Assembly (NCBI RefSeq): GCF_032854445.1
Contig: NC_088298.1
Location: 6,435,504 to 6,497,503, forward strand
Origin: Liolophura sinensis
Taxonomy: Eukaryota > Mollusca > Polyplacophora > Chitonida > Chitonidae
Reading direction: 5' to 3'
DNA length: 62,000 bases
Position numbers and translations under genes: made by a program. Numbering within the stretch: the stretch's first letter is position 1; each line of letters opens with the position of its first letter. Below are positions 1-12,224 of this stretch, in pieces. Under the pieces are notes generated by a model. The model did no database searches. It had not been told where the DNA came from and worked only from the letters and a program-made list of their open reading frames with translations.

Positions 1-754
1 CCCCCAACACAAACCAACCAAATAAGCTAATTACGGTAGGTAAATGAGAAGGACAATTTTTCAAGCTTGTCACCAGACCCAACCAAACAAACAAAACTGG
101 TAAGGCTCTAATTACCGACCCTCAGTGTATGCTATTTTATTTTTGTGCAATGGCGGTATCTTCTACAGAACATACAGAACATTCTGGTGAGTGAATTTCT
201 ACTTTGACACGGAACCAAACCATTTTAAAGAAAGTGACTTTTTTTGTTGTTGTTGTATCTCAGTCTTTTGTTAGGGACCACAATGACCTGAAATGTGCCC
301 TCAGTTCAGTCCACTTCTGCAGTTAGTCCTTCTGATTTCATAATATAGCTACAAACGTCTTCGTCAAAGGGCTAAGGGTACCAAAGTCCGCGTTACAGGA
401 ATATCAGCAATAAATTAATAAATACCTACCGAGTGTGGTGAATTTCCTCTTATCGTCTGTCTGCCTCGCTTATTGCGAATCAGTGGGCTGAATTCAGTTA
501 CAGCTTTCCTGCGTGGGCTGCCTGGATATAGAACACAAAACAAATCCCGTAATGCATTTGACTAGCAGGACCATATGAGACAGCACAAGAGATGTCAGAC
601 AGTCCTTTCAAATCAAATATGTATGGAAGCTCACTGCCGCTCCCTCGCTCTGCGACAACATGCAGAACAACGCATGTCGTTCTGTCGCTCCGTCGTTATT
701 TATTTGCATAAGAGGAACGCGTATTTTTTCCTATAAATAAAATGAGAATTTGTT
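1..754. other. no gene seen
   Basis: AT-rich DNA with no convincing ORF, splice pair or repeat. Confidence 0.6.
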
Positions 755-926
755 GTCAAACTGAGAGCAGAATTGAGTCTCGATGTCGTCCTGTCAAACT
801 GAGAGCAGAAGTGTGTCTCGTTGTCGTTCTGTCAATCTGAGAGCAGAATTGAGTCTCGTCGTCCTGTCAAACTGAGAGCAGAATTGTGTCTCCTTGTCGT
901 CCTGTCAAACTGAGAGCAGAAGTGTG
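755..926. repeat. minisatellite, ~38-bp unit, 5 copies
   Basis: Unit begins GTCAAACTGAGAGCAGAATT, with GTCTCG and GTCGTCCT; one copy is 4 bp shorter. Confidence 0.85.
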
Positions 927-1012
927 TTTCCTCCCACCATAACACTGGTCGCCGTCGTGTAAGTGAAATATTCTTGAGTATGGTGTAAAACACCAATAAT
1001 ATAAATAAATAG
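927..1012 (+). mobile_element. SINE-A, 3' fragment
   Basis: Only the 3' third (TTTCCTCCCACCATAA to ATAAATAAAT). It directly abuts the 38-bp array on its left. Confidence 0.75.
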
Positions 1013-1583
1013 ATTAGGGAGCTAAAAGAAGGACTTAATCTTCAATCCATGTATGAGAACCCATTCTACAAGAGCCAAGAAAAGGCTTAACCGGACACTA
1101 ACACCGCAACCGACATCCACACATTTTCCATCCCTCACAATACCTCTTCTTCAGGCGAGCTAAAAATGATGTCAAACATCAGACGAGGAGCGTAAAAACT
1201 TACGTATTGTCTTAAAGCATAAAATTGCTCTATATGACGTGTTGTTTATATCCAAGTGCATGCATTTAAGTATAAAATGTATAAAATAAAATGTATGAAT
1301 ATGATCAAACTGTTGTTAGCCGAAAAGACCAAATGCTACAGCAAATATATCTACTAAACATGTGCTACATCCTCATTTATAACACGGTTACCTAAAGACA
1401 ATATATACCAAGACGTCTCAAATACCCTCCATATAAAAATTATTTTCTAGTGTTTTTTACCCTTCAAGAAAAATCGAAAAAAAAAAACCACGCGCTCTTT
1501 CATCTGAACTTTAAGTAATTTTTATGTTTCTTCCAACTTCAACGGCAATACAGGTAATTTCTCTTCTTTTCAGGTACAGAAAG
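1013..1583. other. no gene seen
   Basis: Nothing recognised between two SINE-A copies. Confidence 0.6.
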
Positions 1584-1859
1584 GCGGCCTCCGTGGTAGA
1601 GGTAGCTTGCGTGCCAGCGCTGCACAATGATCTAAGAGCGTCTCATTAATGCGGTCGCTGTGAGTTCAAGTCCAGCTCATATTGGCTTCCTCGCGTGGCG
1701 TACGTTCATGGGAAGATCTGTCAGTAACGTGCTGCAGTTGGTTGCGAGATTCCCCCGAGCGTTGCTTGGCTTCCTCCCGCCATAATGCTGGCTGCCCTGG
1801 TATGAGTGAAATATTCCTGAATATAGCGTTAAACACCGGTCAAATAAAGAAAATAAATC
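1584..1859 (+). mobile_element. SINE-A, full-length
   Basis: Reference copy for the commonest dispersed repeat. The tRNA-like head starts GGCCTCCGTGG and includes a box B-like GAGTTCAAGTCC. The body has CCTCCCGCCATAATGCTGG, then a 3' core of the type AAGTGAAATATTCTTGAGTA and CGGCGTAAAACACC, ending in AATAAA repeats. No protein is encoded. It is a tRNA-derived SINE that needs LINE machinery in trans. Confidence 0.85.
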
Positions 1860-2651
1860 AAGTACTGAGCACACGGCGCCACGGAGGGATGGTCGCAATG
1901 GACTTCCGTACGTATTTAGAATACTGACGTTCGTCACCCAGCCAGGCAGAGTTCTGAAAGGAGATCTCCTAATTCAACTGTTGTAATCAGGTCAGTGGGA
2001 AACGCTTTGGCGTGTGTCTAAGTGCCTGAGCTACAATCACGTCCTTTGAGCGCGGAGAAAGGCCCAGACACTGAATATTTCTGGATAAGAACGCACGAAA
2101 TGCCCAGCGCCGTGGGCTTTGTTATCCAGAAATGTAGAGTAACTACGCCTTTCTCCCACTTCAACGGTTGTATTATACAGTGTTACATAATAAACGATTC
2201 ATATCTTTTGCTCTGGCACGGAGGGGGATACAAAGTGTGCATATAGCACGGCGGCTGTATTTTAGTTGGGATTCTTTATGTATGGCGACATGGCCAAGAA
2301 ATGCTTGGCTGGGCAATTCAGATCTGCCAAACGAATTTGGGAAGTAAGTCAATCGTGAGGGAGAAATTACGGTTTCCGAATAGAGTGACGTCACAGCAAA
2401 TGTTTTACTGTTTTCCACTGCAGTGCTTGGGAACTACCAAGAGTGCAACTGTAGCCTATTTATTTTAGCCAGTTGCCTATATTCACCTGTGTGTTTAATC
2501 AGTCAGATTCGCTACCAAAATTGCCTTTAGTCAGTGACAGGAAAGAAAGATAAAGTCACGCAAGAAAGAAAGTTTTCTCCTCTTACTTGAATGCTATCAT
2601 CTCCCGGCCAGTTAAATATCTCGAGAGGACAGCTTGAAATGAAAACAAAGC
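1860..2651. other. no gene seen
   Basis: Short ORFs only; no motif or splice support. Confidence 0.55.
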
Positions 2652-3345
2652 GTACATGGGGATCGACGTACATGGGGATCGACGTACATGCGGATGGACG
2701 TACATGGGGATGAACATACATGGAGATGGGCGTACTTGGGGGATGAACGTCCATAGGAATGGACGTACATCAGGATGGACGTATAAGGGGATGAACGCAC
2801 ATGGAGATCGACGTACATGGGGATCGACGTACATGAGGATGGACGTACATGGGGATCGACGTACAAGGGGATGAACGCACATGGAGATCGACGTACATGG
2901 GGATCGACGTACGTGGGGATGGACGCACATGGGGATCGACGTACAAGGGGATGAACGCACATGGAGATCGACGTACATGGGGATCGACGTACATGAGGAT
3001 GGACGTACAAGGGGATGGACGCACAAGGGGATGGACGTACATGAGGATGGACGTACATAAAGATGGGCGTATATTGAGAAGGACGTACATGGGAATGGAC
3101 CTACATGGGGATCGACGTACACGGAGATGGACGTACATTGAGATGGGCGTACACTGAGATGGGCGCACATGGGGATGGGAATGGATGTGCATCGGGATGG
3201 ACGTACATGGAGATGGACGTACAAGGGGATGGACGTACATTGAGATGGGCGTACACTGAGATGGGCGCACATGGGGATGGGAATGGAAGAGTATCGGGAT
3301 GGACGTACATGGGGATGAACATACATGGGGATGGACGTACAAGGT
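2652..3345. repeat. minisatellite, 16-bp unit, about 43 copies
   Basis: Unit ACATGGGGATCGACGT with variants. Because 16 is not a multiple of three and the unit lacks stops in most frames, it yields long spurious ORFs on both strands. Confidence 0.9.
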
Positions 3346-3387
3346 TCTCAGATTGATTCTCAGGCTATCCATGTCCGGAACTCAACT

Positions 3388-3598
3388 TGTACCTCGTATG
3401 GCTTATATGTATACTTAGTATATGATGACGAGGAGTCATTAGATGTGTGTATATATACTGTGTCTTCTTGCAACAAGGCGAGTCGGTTCCACCAAAGTGC
3501 TGCCGCTACTGAAGCATCATGCCGAAGACACCGGACATGACACCTCGCCCAGTCACATGTTGTGTTGCCAGCGTTACGATGAGAGAAAACCGCAGTTA
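3388..3598 (-). mobile_element. SINE-B-like repeat
   Basis: Shares ATGACGACGAGGAGTCATT, GTCTTCTTGCAACAAGGCGA and CATCATGCCGAAGACACC with the copies at 14952 and 26556. On the minus strand it ends in a GTACGACGTAAAAC-like core related to SINE-C. The head was not resolved. Confidence 0.65.
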
Positions 3599-3699
3599 GT
3601 ACAGATCACAAACGTTGAAGTGATCATTGGTAATTGCGTTGCCATAGTTTAGGGAGCCTGACCACGAACTGTAAGCACCAAGGCAACATATCTTCTTGG

Positions 3700-3949
3700 G
3701 TGCCTCCGTATAGTAGTGGTTACTGTGCCAGCACGGCGCAATAATAACCTAGGAGACTTTCACCAATACGGACGCTGTCAGTCTAGCCCACGCTGGCTTC
3801 CTCTCTAGCCGTACGTGGGAAGGTCTGTCAGTACGTGCCTGGGGTTCCCCTTGGTTCTGCCAGGTTACCTAAATGCTGACCACGGTCGTATAAGTTAAAT
3901 GTTCTTGAGCACGACGTAAAACACCAATCAAATAAATAAATAAATAAAT
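3700..3949 (+). mobile_element. SINE-A, near full-length
   Basis: Degraded head (GTGCCTCCGTATAG) to intact tail CAAATAAATAAATAAATAAA; the body is diverged with small deletions. Confidence 0.8.
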
Positions 3950-4257
3950 GAACATATGTCTTTACAGAGCCATTTGGGATCCTTTGCATGCTGAAAGAGG
4001 AGTGGTCTGAATTGCATGCTATCCAGCAGTAACACAGTAGGCCTATAGGTAGCAACGAACTTTTACAAGTCACGGACGATCACACGGAAATTTTATCTAT
4101 ACATGTATATATATATATATCTTCCGATTTTGCCTTCCTTTACATCACGCATGCGCCAATCACTGACTTTGGTCAATAAGGCCATATCATCATGTAAAAT
4201 GTCAAAAGGCGAAAAACTGCAGTTCCTGAGGTAAAACTGCCGGCACTTCTCATGAAA

Positions 4258-4628
4258 CTGGCGAGCTTCCCCACATGTGACGCCATACGGCACTGTGGCA
4301 GTGAAAGCAAGCTGTCACGCGCAAATGGTGATATCCCACCTCCACGAAAGTGACATACTTCCCCACCTGTGACGCCATACGATACTCTGGCAGTAATAAC
4401 AAACTGTCACACGCAAATGGTGATATCCCACCTCCACGAAAGTGACATACTTCGCCCACCTGTGACGCCATAGGATACTTTGGCAGTTATAGCAATCTGT
4501 CACACGCAAATGGTGATATCCCACCTCCACGAAAGTGACATACTTCCCCACCTGTGACGCCATACGATACTCTGGCAGTTATAGCAATCTGTCACACGCA
4601 AACGGTGATATCCCACCTCCACGAAAGA
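4258..4628. repeat. minisatellite, ~92-bp unit, 4 copies
   Basis: Each unit holds TGTGACGCCATACGATACTC, GCAAATGGTGATATCCCACC and TCCACGAAAGTGACATACTT. Spacing is 92-93 bp, with high identity. Confidence 0.88.
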
Positions 4629-5046
4629 CCTCGAGAATAATACAGGAAAGTCGATTACTGTAGCCTTAAATACAGATGCCATTAGATAAATTCCACAATG
4701 AACGAGACTTAAGAATATTTTTTTAAAAGTTTCACGGAGAGGAAATGCCTTGCCTTATAAATGATTATATGAAAATGTGAGAAACAATTTGTCACGTGCA
4801 GAAAGCTAATATATGCAAATTCCCAGTGTATAACAGGCTGTACAAACCATTTACAAAAATACAAAATAAGAAAACATAAAACAAGACAAGAGATTTCAAA
4901 ACATTCATCTTTTATACATTTTTAATGTACGTGCCAATTCGCGGACTTTTGTAAACTAAATGTTGACAGTAGAAAATCCATCTATCGTCTGTTTATTACG
5001 CAAACATGAGTTATGTATACAGACTGTTTCTTGAACAACCAAGATA

Positions 5047-5052
5047 TTTATT
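5047..5052 (-). terminator. AATAAA polyadenylation signal just after EF-hand stop
   Basis: AATAAA lies 8 bp beyond the TGA (5060-5062) on the minus strand. The resulting 3' UTR would be very short; other AT-rich sites follow downstream. Confidence 0.45.
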
Positions 5053-5059
5053 CATATTT

Positions 5060-5614
5060 TCAGTTAGGTACTTTGCTGATATCGTACAGAAAGGAAAAAT
5101 CGTTGTCGGGATCCTCAGATACGCTAAATTTCGCAAAAGCCTTTTTAAATTCTTCCCTTGTGATTTTACCGTCTCCATTTGTGTCCACTTTGTTGAAAGT
5201 AGCTTTTATAAACTCGTCGTTTACTGGATGCCTAGAAACGTAAAATTCCCTCCATTCCTTCAAGGTGATGACGTCTTCACTGTTCTTTCCAATCGAATCG
5301 AAGTAAATGTCTGTTGTCTCCTTGACGAATGTTTCGCGGAACCATTCCGTCTCCCTGACGATGTCAGTTCCGGTGACGAAATCTTTCTTCGCCAAACTCT
5401 CAGAAGTCTTCGGTTTTCCGATGGCCTCGTTGATTCGCTCCCAGACGCCTGTGTAAACCTCGGTCAGCCTTTTTCCCAAGTCTGTATTTCCCTTAACGTT
5501 TTGAAGGTACTTCGGAAAAGTCATCATCTCTGTCCAGGTCAATACACCATCCCTCTCTACGTCAAGGAAATCGTAGATAATCTCTGACTTACGGCTCATA
5601 TGTGGCTTCGACAT
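5060..5614 (-). CDS. EF-hand calcium-binding protein, sarcoplasmic calcium-binding protein-like
   Basis: 184 aa in one coding exon. A canonical 12-residue EF loop lies at residues 144-155 (DTNGDGKITREE) and a second good loop at 18-29 (Asp18, Glu20, Asp22, Thr26, Glu29). A third, at about 109-120, keeps the hydrophobic and final Glu positions but lacks the first Asp, so it probably binds weakly or not at all. Length, loop spacing and the aromatic/acidic helices fit invertebrate sarcoplasmic calcium-binding proteins or calexcitin-like proteins, cytosolic Ca2+ buffers or sensors of muscle and nerve. The start MSKPHMSRKS is chosen because a strong acceptor (TTTTATTTTCCCAG) lies four bases upstream of the ATG; the longer in-frame Met at 5641 is in the intron. 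A 5'-UTR exon must lie upstream, toward or beyond the 22-29 bp array. Family call from motifs only. Confidence 0.85.
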   Translation of the reverse strand: MSKPHMSRKSEIIYDFLDVERDGVLTWTEMMTFPKYLQNVKGNTDLGKRLTEVYTGVWERINEAIGKPKTSESLAKKDFVTGTDIVRETEWFRETFVKETTDIYFDSIGKNSEDVITLKEWREFYVSRHPVNDEFIKATFNKVDTNGDGKITREEFKKAFAKFSVSEDPDNDFSFLYDISKVPN

Positions 5615-5632
5615 TTTCTGGGAAAATAAAAA
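5615..5632 (-). promoter_or_regulatory. 3' splice site before EF-hand start codon
   Basis: On the minus strand the stretch reads TTTTTATTTTCCCAG then AAA and ATG. This is a good polypyrimidine tract and AG, showing that the 5' UTR is split by an intron whose upstream exon was not located. Confidence 0.65.
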
Positions 5633-5667
5633 TATTAACATATGCAGAGAATGTTATTACGTAAATG

Positions 5668-6640
5668 CACCGTACTTCTTGTGATAGCACGCCGTACCTC
5701 TTGTGATAGGACGCCGTACCTCTTGTAACTGTACACCATAACTCTTTTAATAGCTCGCCGTACCTCTTGTAACAGCACGCCGTACCTCTTGTAATAGCAC
5801 GCCGTATCTCTTACAACAATACACCGTACGGTCTACCTCTAACAACAATGCACCGTACGGTCTACCTCTAACGACAATACACCACACGGTCTACCTCTCA
5901 CAACAATGCACCGCACGGTCTACCTCTAACAACAATGGAAAGTACGGTCTACCTCTAACAACAATGTACCGTGCCTTTCACCACAGTACACGGTACTTCT
6001 TGCAACAATGCGCCGTACCTCTGACAACAATGCACCGTACCCGGACATCAATGCACCGTACCTTTTGCAACAATGTACCGTGCCTCCAACAACAATGTAT
6101 AGTACCTCTGACAACATTGCCCTTATCAGCAAAGCACTGTACATCTTGCAACGACGTACCGTACCTCTTTGAAAAACTGTACCGTACCTCTGCCAACAAT
6201 GTTCCGTGCCACTGACAATAATGCGTCGTACCTCTGATAACACTGTACCTCCTGTAACAATACCTCTTCAATTCACCGTACCTTTTCCAAAAAATCACCG
6301 TACGTCTTGCAACAATTTACCTTTTAAAGAAATACACCGTACGCCTTATACCAATTTACCGTACTCTAACAACAGTGCACCGTATCCCTTACAGCCATGC
6401 ACAGTACCTGTTACGACAACACTGCACCTCTTGCAACCATGCACAGTACTTGTTACGACAATATTGCACAGTACCTGTTACGACAGTACGGCACCTCTTA
6501 CGGCCATGTACACTTCCCGTTACAACAATACATCGTACCTCTTACAACAATGCACAGTACCTCTTACAACAATGCACAGTACCTCTTACAACAATGCACA
6601 GTATCTCTTACAACAATGCACAGTACCTCTGCCGACAGAC
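5668..6640. repeat. minisatellite, 21-31-bp related units, about 40 copies
   Basis: GCACGCCGTACCTCTTGTAA units shift into ATGCACCGTACGG/TCTACCTCTAACAACA and then TACCTCTTACAACAATGCAC forms, so several unit lengths share the CCGTACCTCT core. It starts just upstream of the EF-hand exon, where its 5' UTR should be. Confidence 0.85.
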
Positions 6641-6691
6641 ATTAGGAATGCTGAAGTTTAATCTGTATCCAACATGTGAACATGATAAACG

Positions 6692-6769
6692 TATTTATTC
6701 ATTTCATTAGGTTTTTTACGCCGTACACAAGAACGTTTCACTTATACAGCGGCGACAAGCACTATGGTG
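6692..6769 (-). mobile_element. SINE-A, 3' fragment
   Basis: Tail and core in reverse (TTTTTTACGCCGTACACAAG), truncated in the body. Confidence 0.65.
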
Positions 6770-6860
6770 AAACAGGGCAAAGTATAATTTCCACAACCAG
6801 ATTTTTCTAATCTATATGCCCTTTTCCACCGAAATTAGAATTTTAATTTTCCGAAAAAAT

Positions 6861-6988
6861 GACCTGCGGATGGTCATGAGTTTTCCCCGGGCTCTGTCCG
6901 GTTTGCTCCCACAATAACGATGGCCGCCTTCGTATAGGTGAAATATTCTTGAGTACGGTGTTGAACACTGGTCAAATAAATAAATATA
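6861..6988 (+). mobile_element. SINE-A, 5'-truncated
   Basis: Starts at ACCTGCGGATGGTC and ends at CAAATAAATAAA; the head is missing, as in incomplete reverse transcription. Confidence 0.75.
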
Positions 6989-7027
6989 ATACAATATAAT
7001 AATGAACGATAAATACCTACGCCCATC

Positions 7028-7202
7028 ATGACACGAACCGTCACAATAAATAACCTATGACACGAACCGTCACAATAAATAACCTATGACACGAACCGTC
7101 ACAATACATAACTCATAACACGAACCTTCACAATAAATAACCTATGACACGAACCGTCACAATAAATAACCTATGACACGAACCGTCACAATAAATAACC
7201 CG
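7028..7202. repeat. minisatellite, 29-bp unit, 6 copies
   Basis: CCTATGACACGAACCGTCAC followed by AATAAATAA in each unit. Confidence 0.9.
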
Positions 7203-8827
7203 CACAGTATTAAACACCTACCGTTGAGCAACTGACTTCCTGCCTTCACTCCCACCTTGCTTATGGTGAATCAAACTGCAGAGTTCACTTATAGCTTCTC
7301 ACAGTCTCAATATAAATGCCCTGTTATATGCACGTGTAGATACGATTTTTGAAGTTCTCCCCTTCCACCAAACTCAGGTGGGCACAGTCCTTTCTGTCTA
7401 TCGTTACGTCAAATGTTTGAGCTGTTAACACTTTGTCAATGGTCATTGGGGATTATATAATATCTGTTACATCCATGCAAACTGACCGTTAACCGTGAAC
7501 GCATACGCACCTGTAGTTCTGTCGGACACATACCAGTGGCTGCGCTGGCGATGTGTAAAACCTCTAACTTTGAACCATTATGTAAAAGAAGAACATAGTT
7601 CACTAAGATTGTTAAATAGTCAGTTCAGATTTGTTGACTCCATTAGTTGCTGTATTTGTTCTATCTATCAATGAGAGGCCGTTAGTCCTGCACACTGCAC
7701 CACACAAACTAATCCAGCTTATGTAATAATTATCTTGTGAGTAAATAATGGACAGCGTAAATGATGTCCAGAATCTCTTTCGCTCAGCTAAGCTTCATAT
7801 CTGTGTCTAAATCCGCTTAGCTATACATTTAACAGTTAAATCCGAAGTCCGAAATGGTTTTGTGAAACGGGTCACTGTATGCTCAATATTGTCGCGTCCA
7901 GATTTGCATGACTCATAAAGGTCTCTTTCGAAAGACCTTTTTTCTTTCTAATATGACAGCCAACTCCTAACGATTATCATGGGATATCACAGAAACCTTA
8001 ATCAAGATGTCGTGTCACTCGTATCTTACGATCCATATTCTGTAAGACGGCGCCATAGGTACAGAGATCAGGTGCCTCCTTAGTAACAGCAGGCGTGCGT
8101 GAAAAAAATGTCCCCGTAATGTTATGGCATAGGATTCGGTGTATTCGTATAATTTTCAGCCTTCCAGACAGTCAGAGTATTTCTGTAGAGCTTACGTGAT
8201 GTTTTATTGTACTAGCAATCTTTACTGTCAGCTAACGGTGTGGCAAACTCTCTTCTCTATGCCTCAACATAGGGTGGCCAATTTGTTTTCAACCACGCTA
8301 GGGTGATCACGTGATCTCCAACTTTCGTGGCGTCTTATACAATGGCATAAGGGCAAAAGCAAAGCAGTACATAAAAAAGATTGCGTGAATTCCAGGCGGA
8401 AACAGGTGCATGCTCGGGTAGGTATCGCTAACCTGATTGGTTAAGCTGATAATATTTGGAACTGTTATTGTATACAAAGCAACGGCCAATAAGAATGAAG
8501 GAAATCATTAAAAGTGAAAAAGACTCGGACTGACGTTCCAAACAGTCAAACTGCACACAAAATCTTATCAAAATCAGACTTTTGGAGCTGTCGTACATGC
8601 GCGTGTAACATGGAAAGCAATCACCAGTCAGAATATTGAGGGTCGTTAGATTTTTTTGAAACTTGATCTGAGGGAGCACTCAATAACAATTAGGAAAATT
8701 AGACAACAAAAAAAACTCTGTGCATGATTATATATTTTATTTGAAGCATTTATTGGAATAAAGGAAATCATTAAATATGCAAAACTTCGACAAGGATTGG
8801 GCTGGTTTACAAATTTATTCCGAGGCT
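7203..8827. other. no gene seen
   Basis: Between two arrays. No recognisable protein, RNA or repeat. Confidence 0.5.
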
Positions 8828-9415
8828 CTCAAAATGAACAAGCGAACAAAATGAGCCAGGGCATAAAATGAGCCAGTGCACAAAATGAACCATTGAACAA
8901 AATGAGCCAGCGCACAAAATGAACAAGCGCACAAAATGAGCCAGGGTATAAAATGAGCCAGGGCACAAAATGAGCTAGGGTACAAAATGAACCAGAGCAC
9001 AAAATGATCCAGGGCAAAAATGAGCCAGCGTACAAACTGAGCCAGGGCACAAAATGAGCCAGGCCACAAACTGAGCCAGGCCACAAACTGAGCCAGGGCA
9101 CAAAATCAACCATTGAACAAAATGAATCAGCTCACAAAAGGAACCAGGGCACAAAATGAGCCAGGGCACAAACTGAACCAGGGCACAAAATGAGCCAGGG
9201 CACAAACTGAACCAGGGCACAAAATGAGCCAGGGGACAAAATGAACCACTGAACAAAATGAATCAGCTCAGAAAAGGAACCAGGGCATAAAATGAGCCAG
9301 GGCACAAACTGAGCCAGAGCACAAAATTAGCCAGAGCACAAAATGAACCAGCGCACAAAATGAACCAGCGCACAAAATGAGCCAGGATACAAACTGAACC
9401 AGGGCATAAAATTTT
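8828..9415. repeat. minisatellite, 17-bp unit, about 34 copies
   Basis: Unit AGCCAGGGCACAAAATG with point variants; a longer sub-block (ACCATTGAACAAAATGAATC) recurs. Confidence 0.92.
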
Positions 9416-10543
9416 ATGAAACCCGGATAATATTTATAGCAGTTATTGCACAGAATTCAATAACCCCCAGTGCTCGGAGCATTTGTGAGTGCCTGTAATT
9501 TGCTACTTGATTTCATTTTCACAACCATGTCATCAAGTTTAAATAAAGGCCAAGCCTTTAGCGGTCGGTGACCCTTTACACATGTATGCGCATGCGTTGT
9601 GGGTCCATTAATTTCGCTGTCCCTTGAAGTCTTTCTGTTTATTCCTAAAACTGTTTCCTTATGTTGAAGGTGGAGAAACATAAAAATAACGTGATGTTCG
9701 GTTGAAAGAGTGCAGAAAGTTAGTTGTAGATATGCTCTTCAATATTTTTTCGATTTTACTTTACAGAGAACAAGACGCTTGAAAATTATAGTGGTAAGGT
9801 GGTTATTTGAGACTATTTTTTGGTTTATATTGTCTTTGTGTCGGATAATAATCTTGTATATGAGAATGTAACTCATGTTTAATAAATATGTTGGCACCAG
9901 AATTTGGTAGAATCGGCTAACAAATGTGTTCAACCTGGATTTTGATCATATTTATATTTTTATTATATTAATAAGCCTTATGATAATTCAGATTATAAAT
10001 GTATGTGTTTCGACATAATCTATAAATTTACATTCAAAGAAATTTATTAAACATGCATCAGATCATTATGTAGAACATTATTATGCAACGACGACAAAAA
10101 ATATTGCAGACCATATTTGCAAATAGGTTTTCACGGTTTTTCATCTGATTTTGGCGTCATGTTTATGTTTTGATCTCCTTTAAATGCGGTAACTAAATTT
10201 CAGCTGGTAATGACATTTTAATGAAAGATGTAGAAGTAATATTTCCATTTTCACTGATAAGCTTCACAAATTAGAGTATTGTATGAAAATCGTTCTTGAA
10301 AATGGTTTAAATGAAACCGAAATATTGAATTATGCATCGCTTTGTACCTTTCGATGGAGTTACCTCTTTACGTCGATATTACCATCGCTGTCGTACAGCT
10401 CTCTGTAGGCCTATTATCGGCGACGATGAAGGATATACTATGTGTGTTACAAAACCTTTGTTTAAGTGAAGAAAAAAATAATGAAGAGTGTAGCAGCGTT
10501 GTGAGTAAAGTATCTCTGTGAATGTCTAATTGGTCAAAGCGGA
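9416..10543. other. no gene seen
   Basis: AT-rich unique-looking DNA; ORFs short and low-complexity. Confidence 0.55.
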
Positions 10544-10694
10544 CATATTTATTCGACTGGTGTTTTACGATGTACTCAAGAATATTTTTCTTATACGAAT
10601 GGCGGACTGCATATGATGAGAGGAAACCAGGCAGAGCCCGGGGGAAACTCACGACTATCCGTAGGCTGCTGTCAGATCTTCCCATTTATGGCCG
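10544..10694 (-). mobile_element. SINE-A, 5'-truncated
   Basis: Reverse copy from the TTTATT tail to the CCCATTTATGGCCG region; head absent. Confidence 0.75.
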
Positions 10695-10817
10695 TTTTCA
10701 CGATTTGAGGCAAAATGAATTTTTCTCAGATGAGCTTTTTTCATTTACAGGCAAAACTGTATACATGTAAGGTTTCTGGTCATGTCCGTAGTCTAAGTGT
10801 ACGTATACAGGCAATTC

Positions 10818-12224
10818 AACTTGAGCCATGGTGCATGAGGGCGTGTAATTCAGCTTAAGCCATGGTGCATGAGGACGTGTAATTTAGCTTAAGCCATGAT
10901 GGGTCTACCAGCAACCTGCGGATGGTCGTGGGATTCCCCCGTGCTGTTTCAGGTTTCCTCCCACCATAATGCTGTCCGCCATCGTAGAAGTGAAATATTT
11001 TTGAGTACGGCATAAAACACCAATCAGATAAATAAATAAAATTAATCCATGGTGCATGGGGGCGTGTAATTCAGCTTAAGCCATGGTGTATGGGGACGTG
11101 TAATTCAGCTTAAGCCATGGTGCATGGGGGCGTGTAATTCAGCTTAAGCCATGATGCATTGGGACGTGTAATTTAGCTTAAGGCATGGTGCATGGGTGCT
11201 TGTAATTCAGCTTATGCCATGATACATAGGGGCGTGTAATTCAGCTTATGCCATGGTGCATGGGGGCGTGTAATTCAGCTTAATCCATGGTGCTTGGGGG
11301 AGTGTAATTCAGCTTAAGCCATGGTGCATGGGGGCGTGTAATTCAGCCCAAGCCATGATGCATGGGGACGTGTAATTCAGCTTATGCCATGATACATAGG
11401 GGCGTGTAATTCAGCTTAATCCATGATACATGGGGCGTGTAATTCAGGTTAATCCATGGTGCATGGGGGGCGTGTAATTCAGCTTAAGCTTTAATGCATG
11501 GGGGCGTGTAATTCAGGTTAAGCCATGATGCATGGGGGCGTGTAATTCAGTTTAATACATGGTGCACGGGGGCGTGTAATTCAGCTTAATCCATGATACA
11601 TGGGGCGTGTAATTCAGGTTAAGCCATGATGCATAGGGGCGTGTAATTCAGCTTAAGCGATGATGCATGGGAACGTGTAATTCAGCTTAAGCCATGATAC
11701 ATGGGGACGTGTAATTCAGGTTAAGGCATGATGCATGGGAACGTGTATTTCAGTTTAATCCATGGTGCATGGGGGCGTGTAATTCAGCCCAAGCCATGAT
11801 GCATGGGGGCGTGTAATTCAGCCTAAGCCATGATGCATGGGGGCGTGTAATTCAGGTTAAGCCATGGTGCATGGGGACGTGTAATTCAGCTTAATCCATT
11901 ATGCATGGGAGCGTGTAATTCAGGTTAATCCATGGTGCATGGGGGCGTGTAATTCAGCTTAAGCCATGGTGCATGGGGACGTGTAATTCAGCTTAATCCA
12001 TGATACATGGGGGCGTGTAATTCAGCTTAATCCATGATACATGGGGGCGTGTAATTCAGCTTATGCTATGATACATAGGGGAGTGTAATTCAGCCCAAGC
12101 CATGATGCATGGGGACGTGTAATTCAGGTTAAGCCATGATGCATGGGGCGTGTAATTCAGGTTAAGCCATAGTGCATGGGGGCGTGTAATTCAGCTTAAT
12201 CCATGGTGCATGGGGCGTTTAATT
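10818..12224. repeat. minisatellite, 34-bp unit, about 37 copies, interrupted by SINE-A
   Basis: Unit GCTTAAGCCATGGTGCATGG then GGGCGTGTAATTCA. About two and a half units precede the SINE at 10902-11040. Confidence 0.93.
10902..11040 (+). mobile_element. SINE-A, 5'-truncated, inserted in the 34-bp array
   Basis: Array units flank it on both sides, so the element landed in, or was carried along with, an existing array. It spans CCAGCAACCTGCGGATGG to AATAAATAAA. Confidence 0.8.

Noticed and set aside
2583-3372. Several 100-250 aa ORFs on both strands
   Set aside because: All come from the 16-bp array, which is open in most frames.
5006-5587. 193-aa plus-strand ORF
   Set aside because: Antisense shadow of the EF-hand exon, which has clear EF motifs on the other strand.
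8815-9256. 17-aa periodic hydrophobic ORFs (minus strand)
   Set aside because: Translation of the 17-bp array; not a membrane protein.
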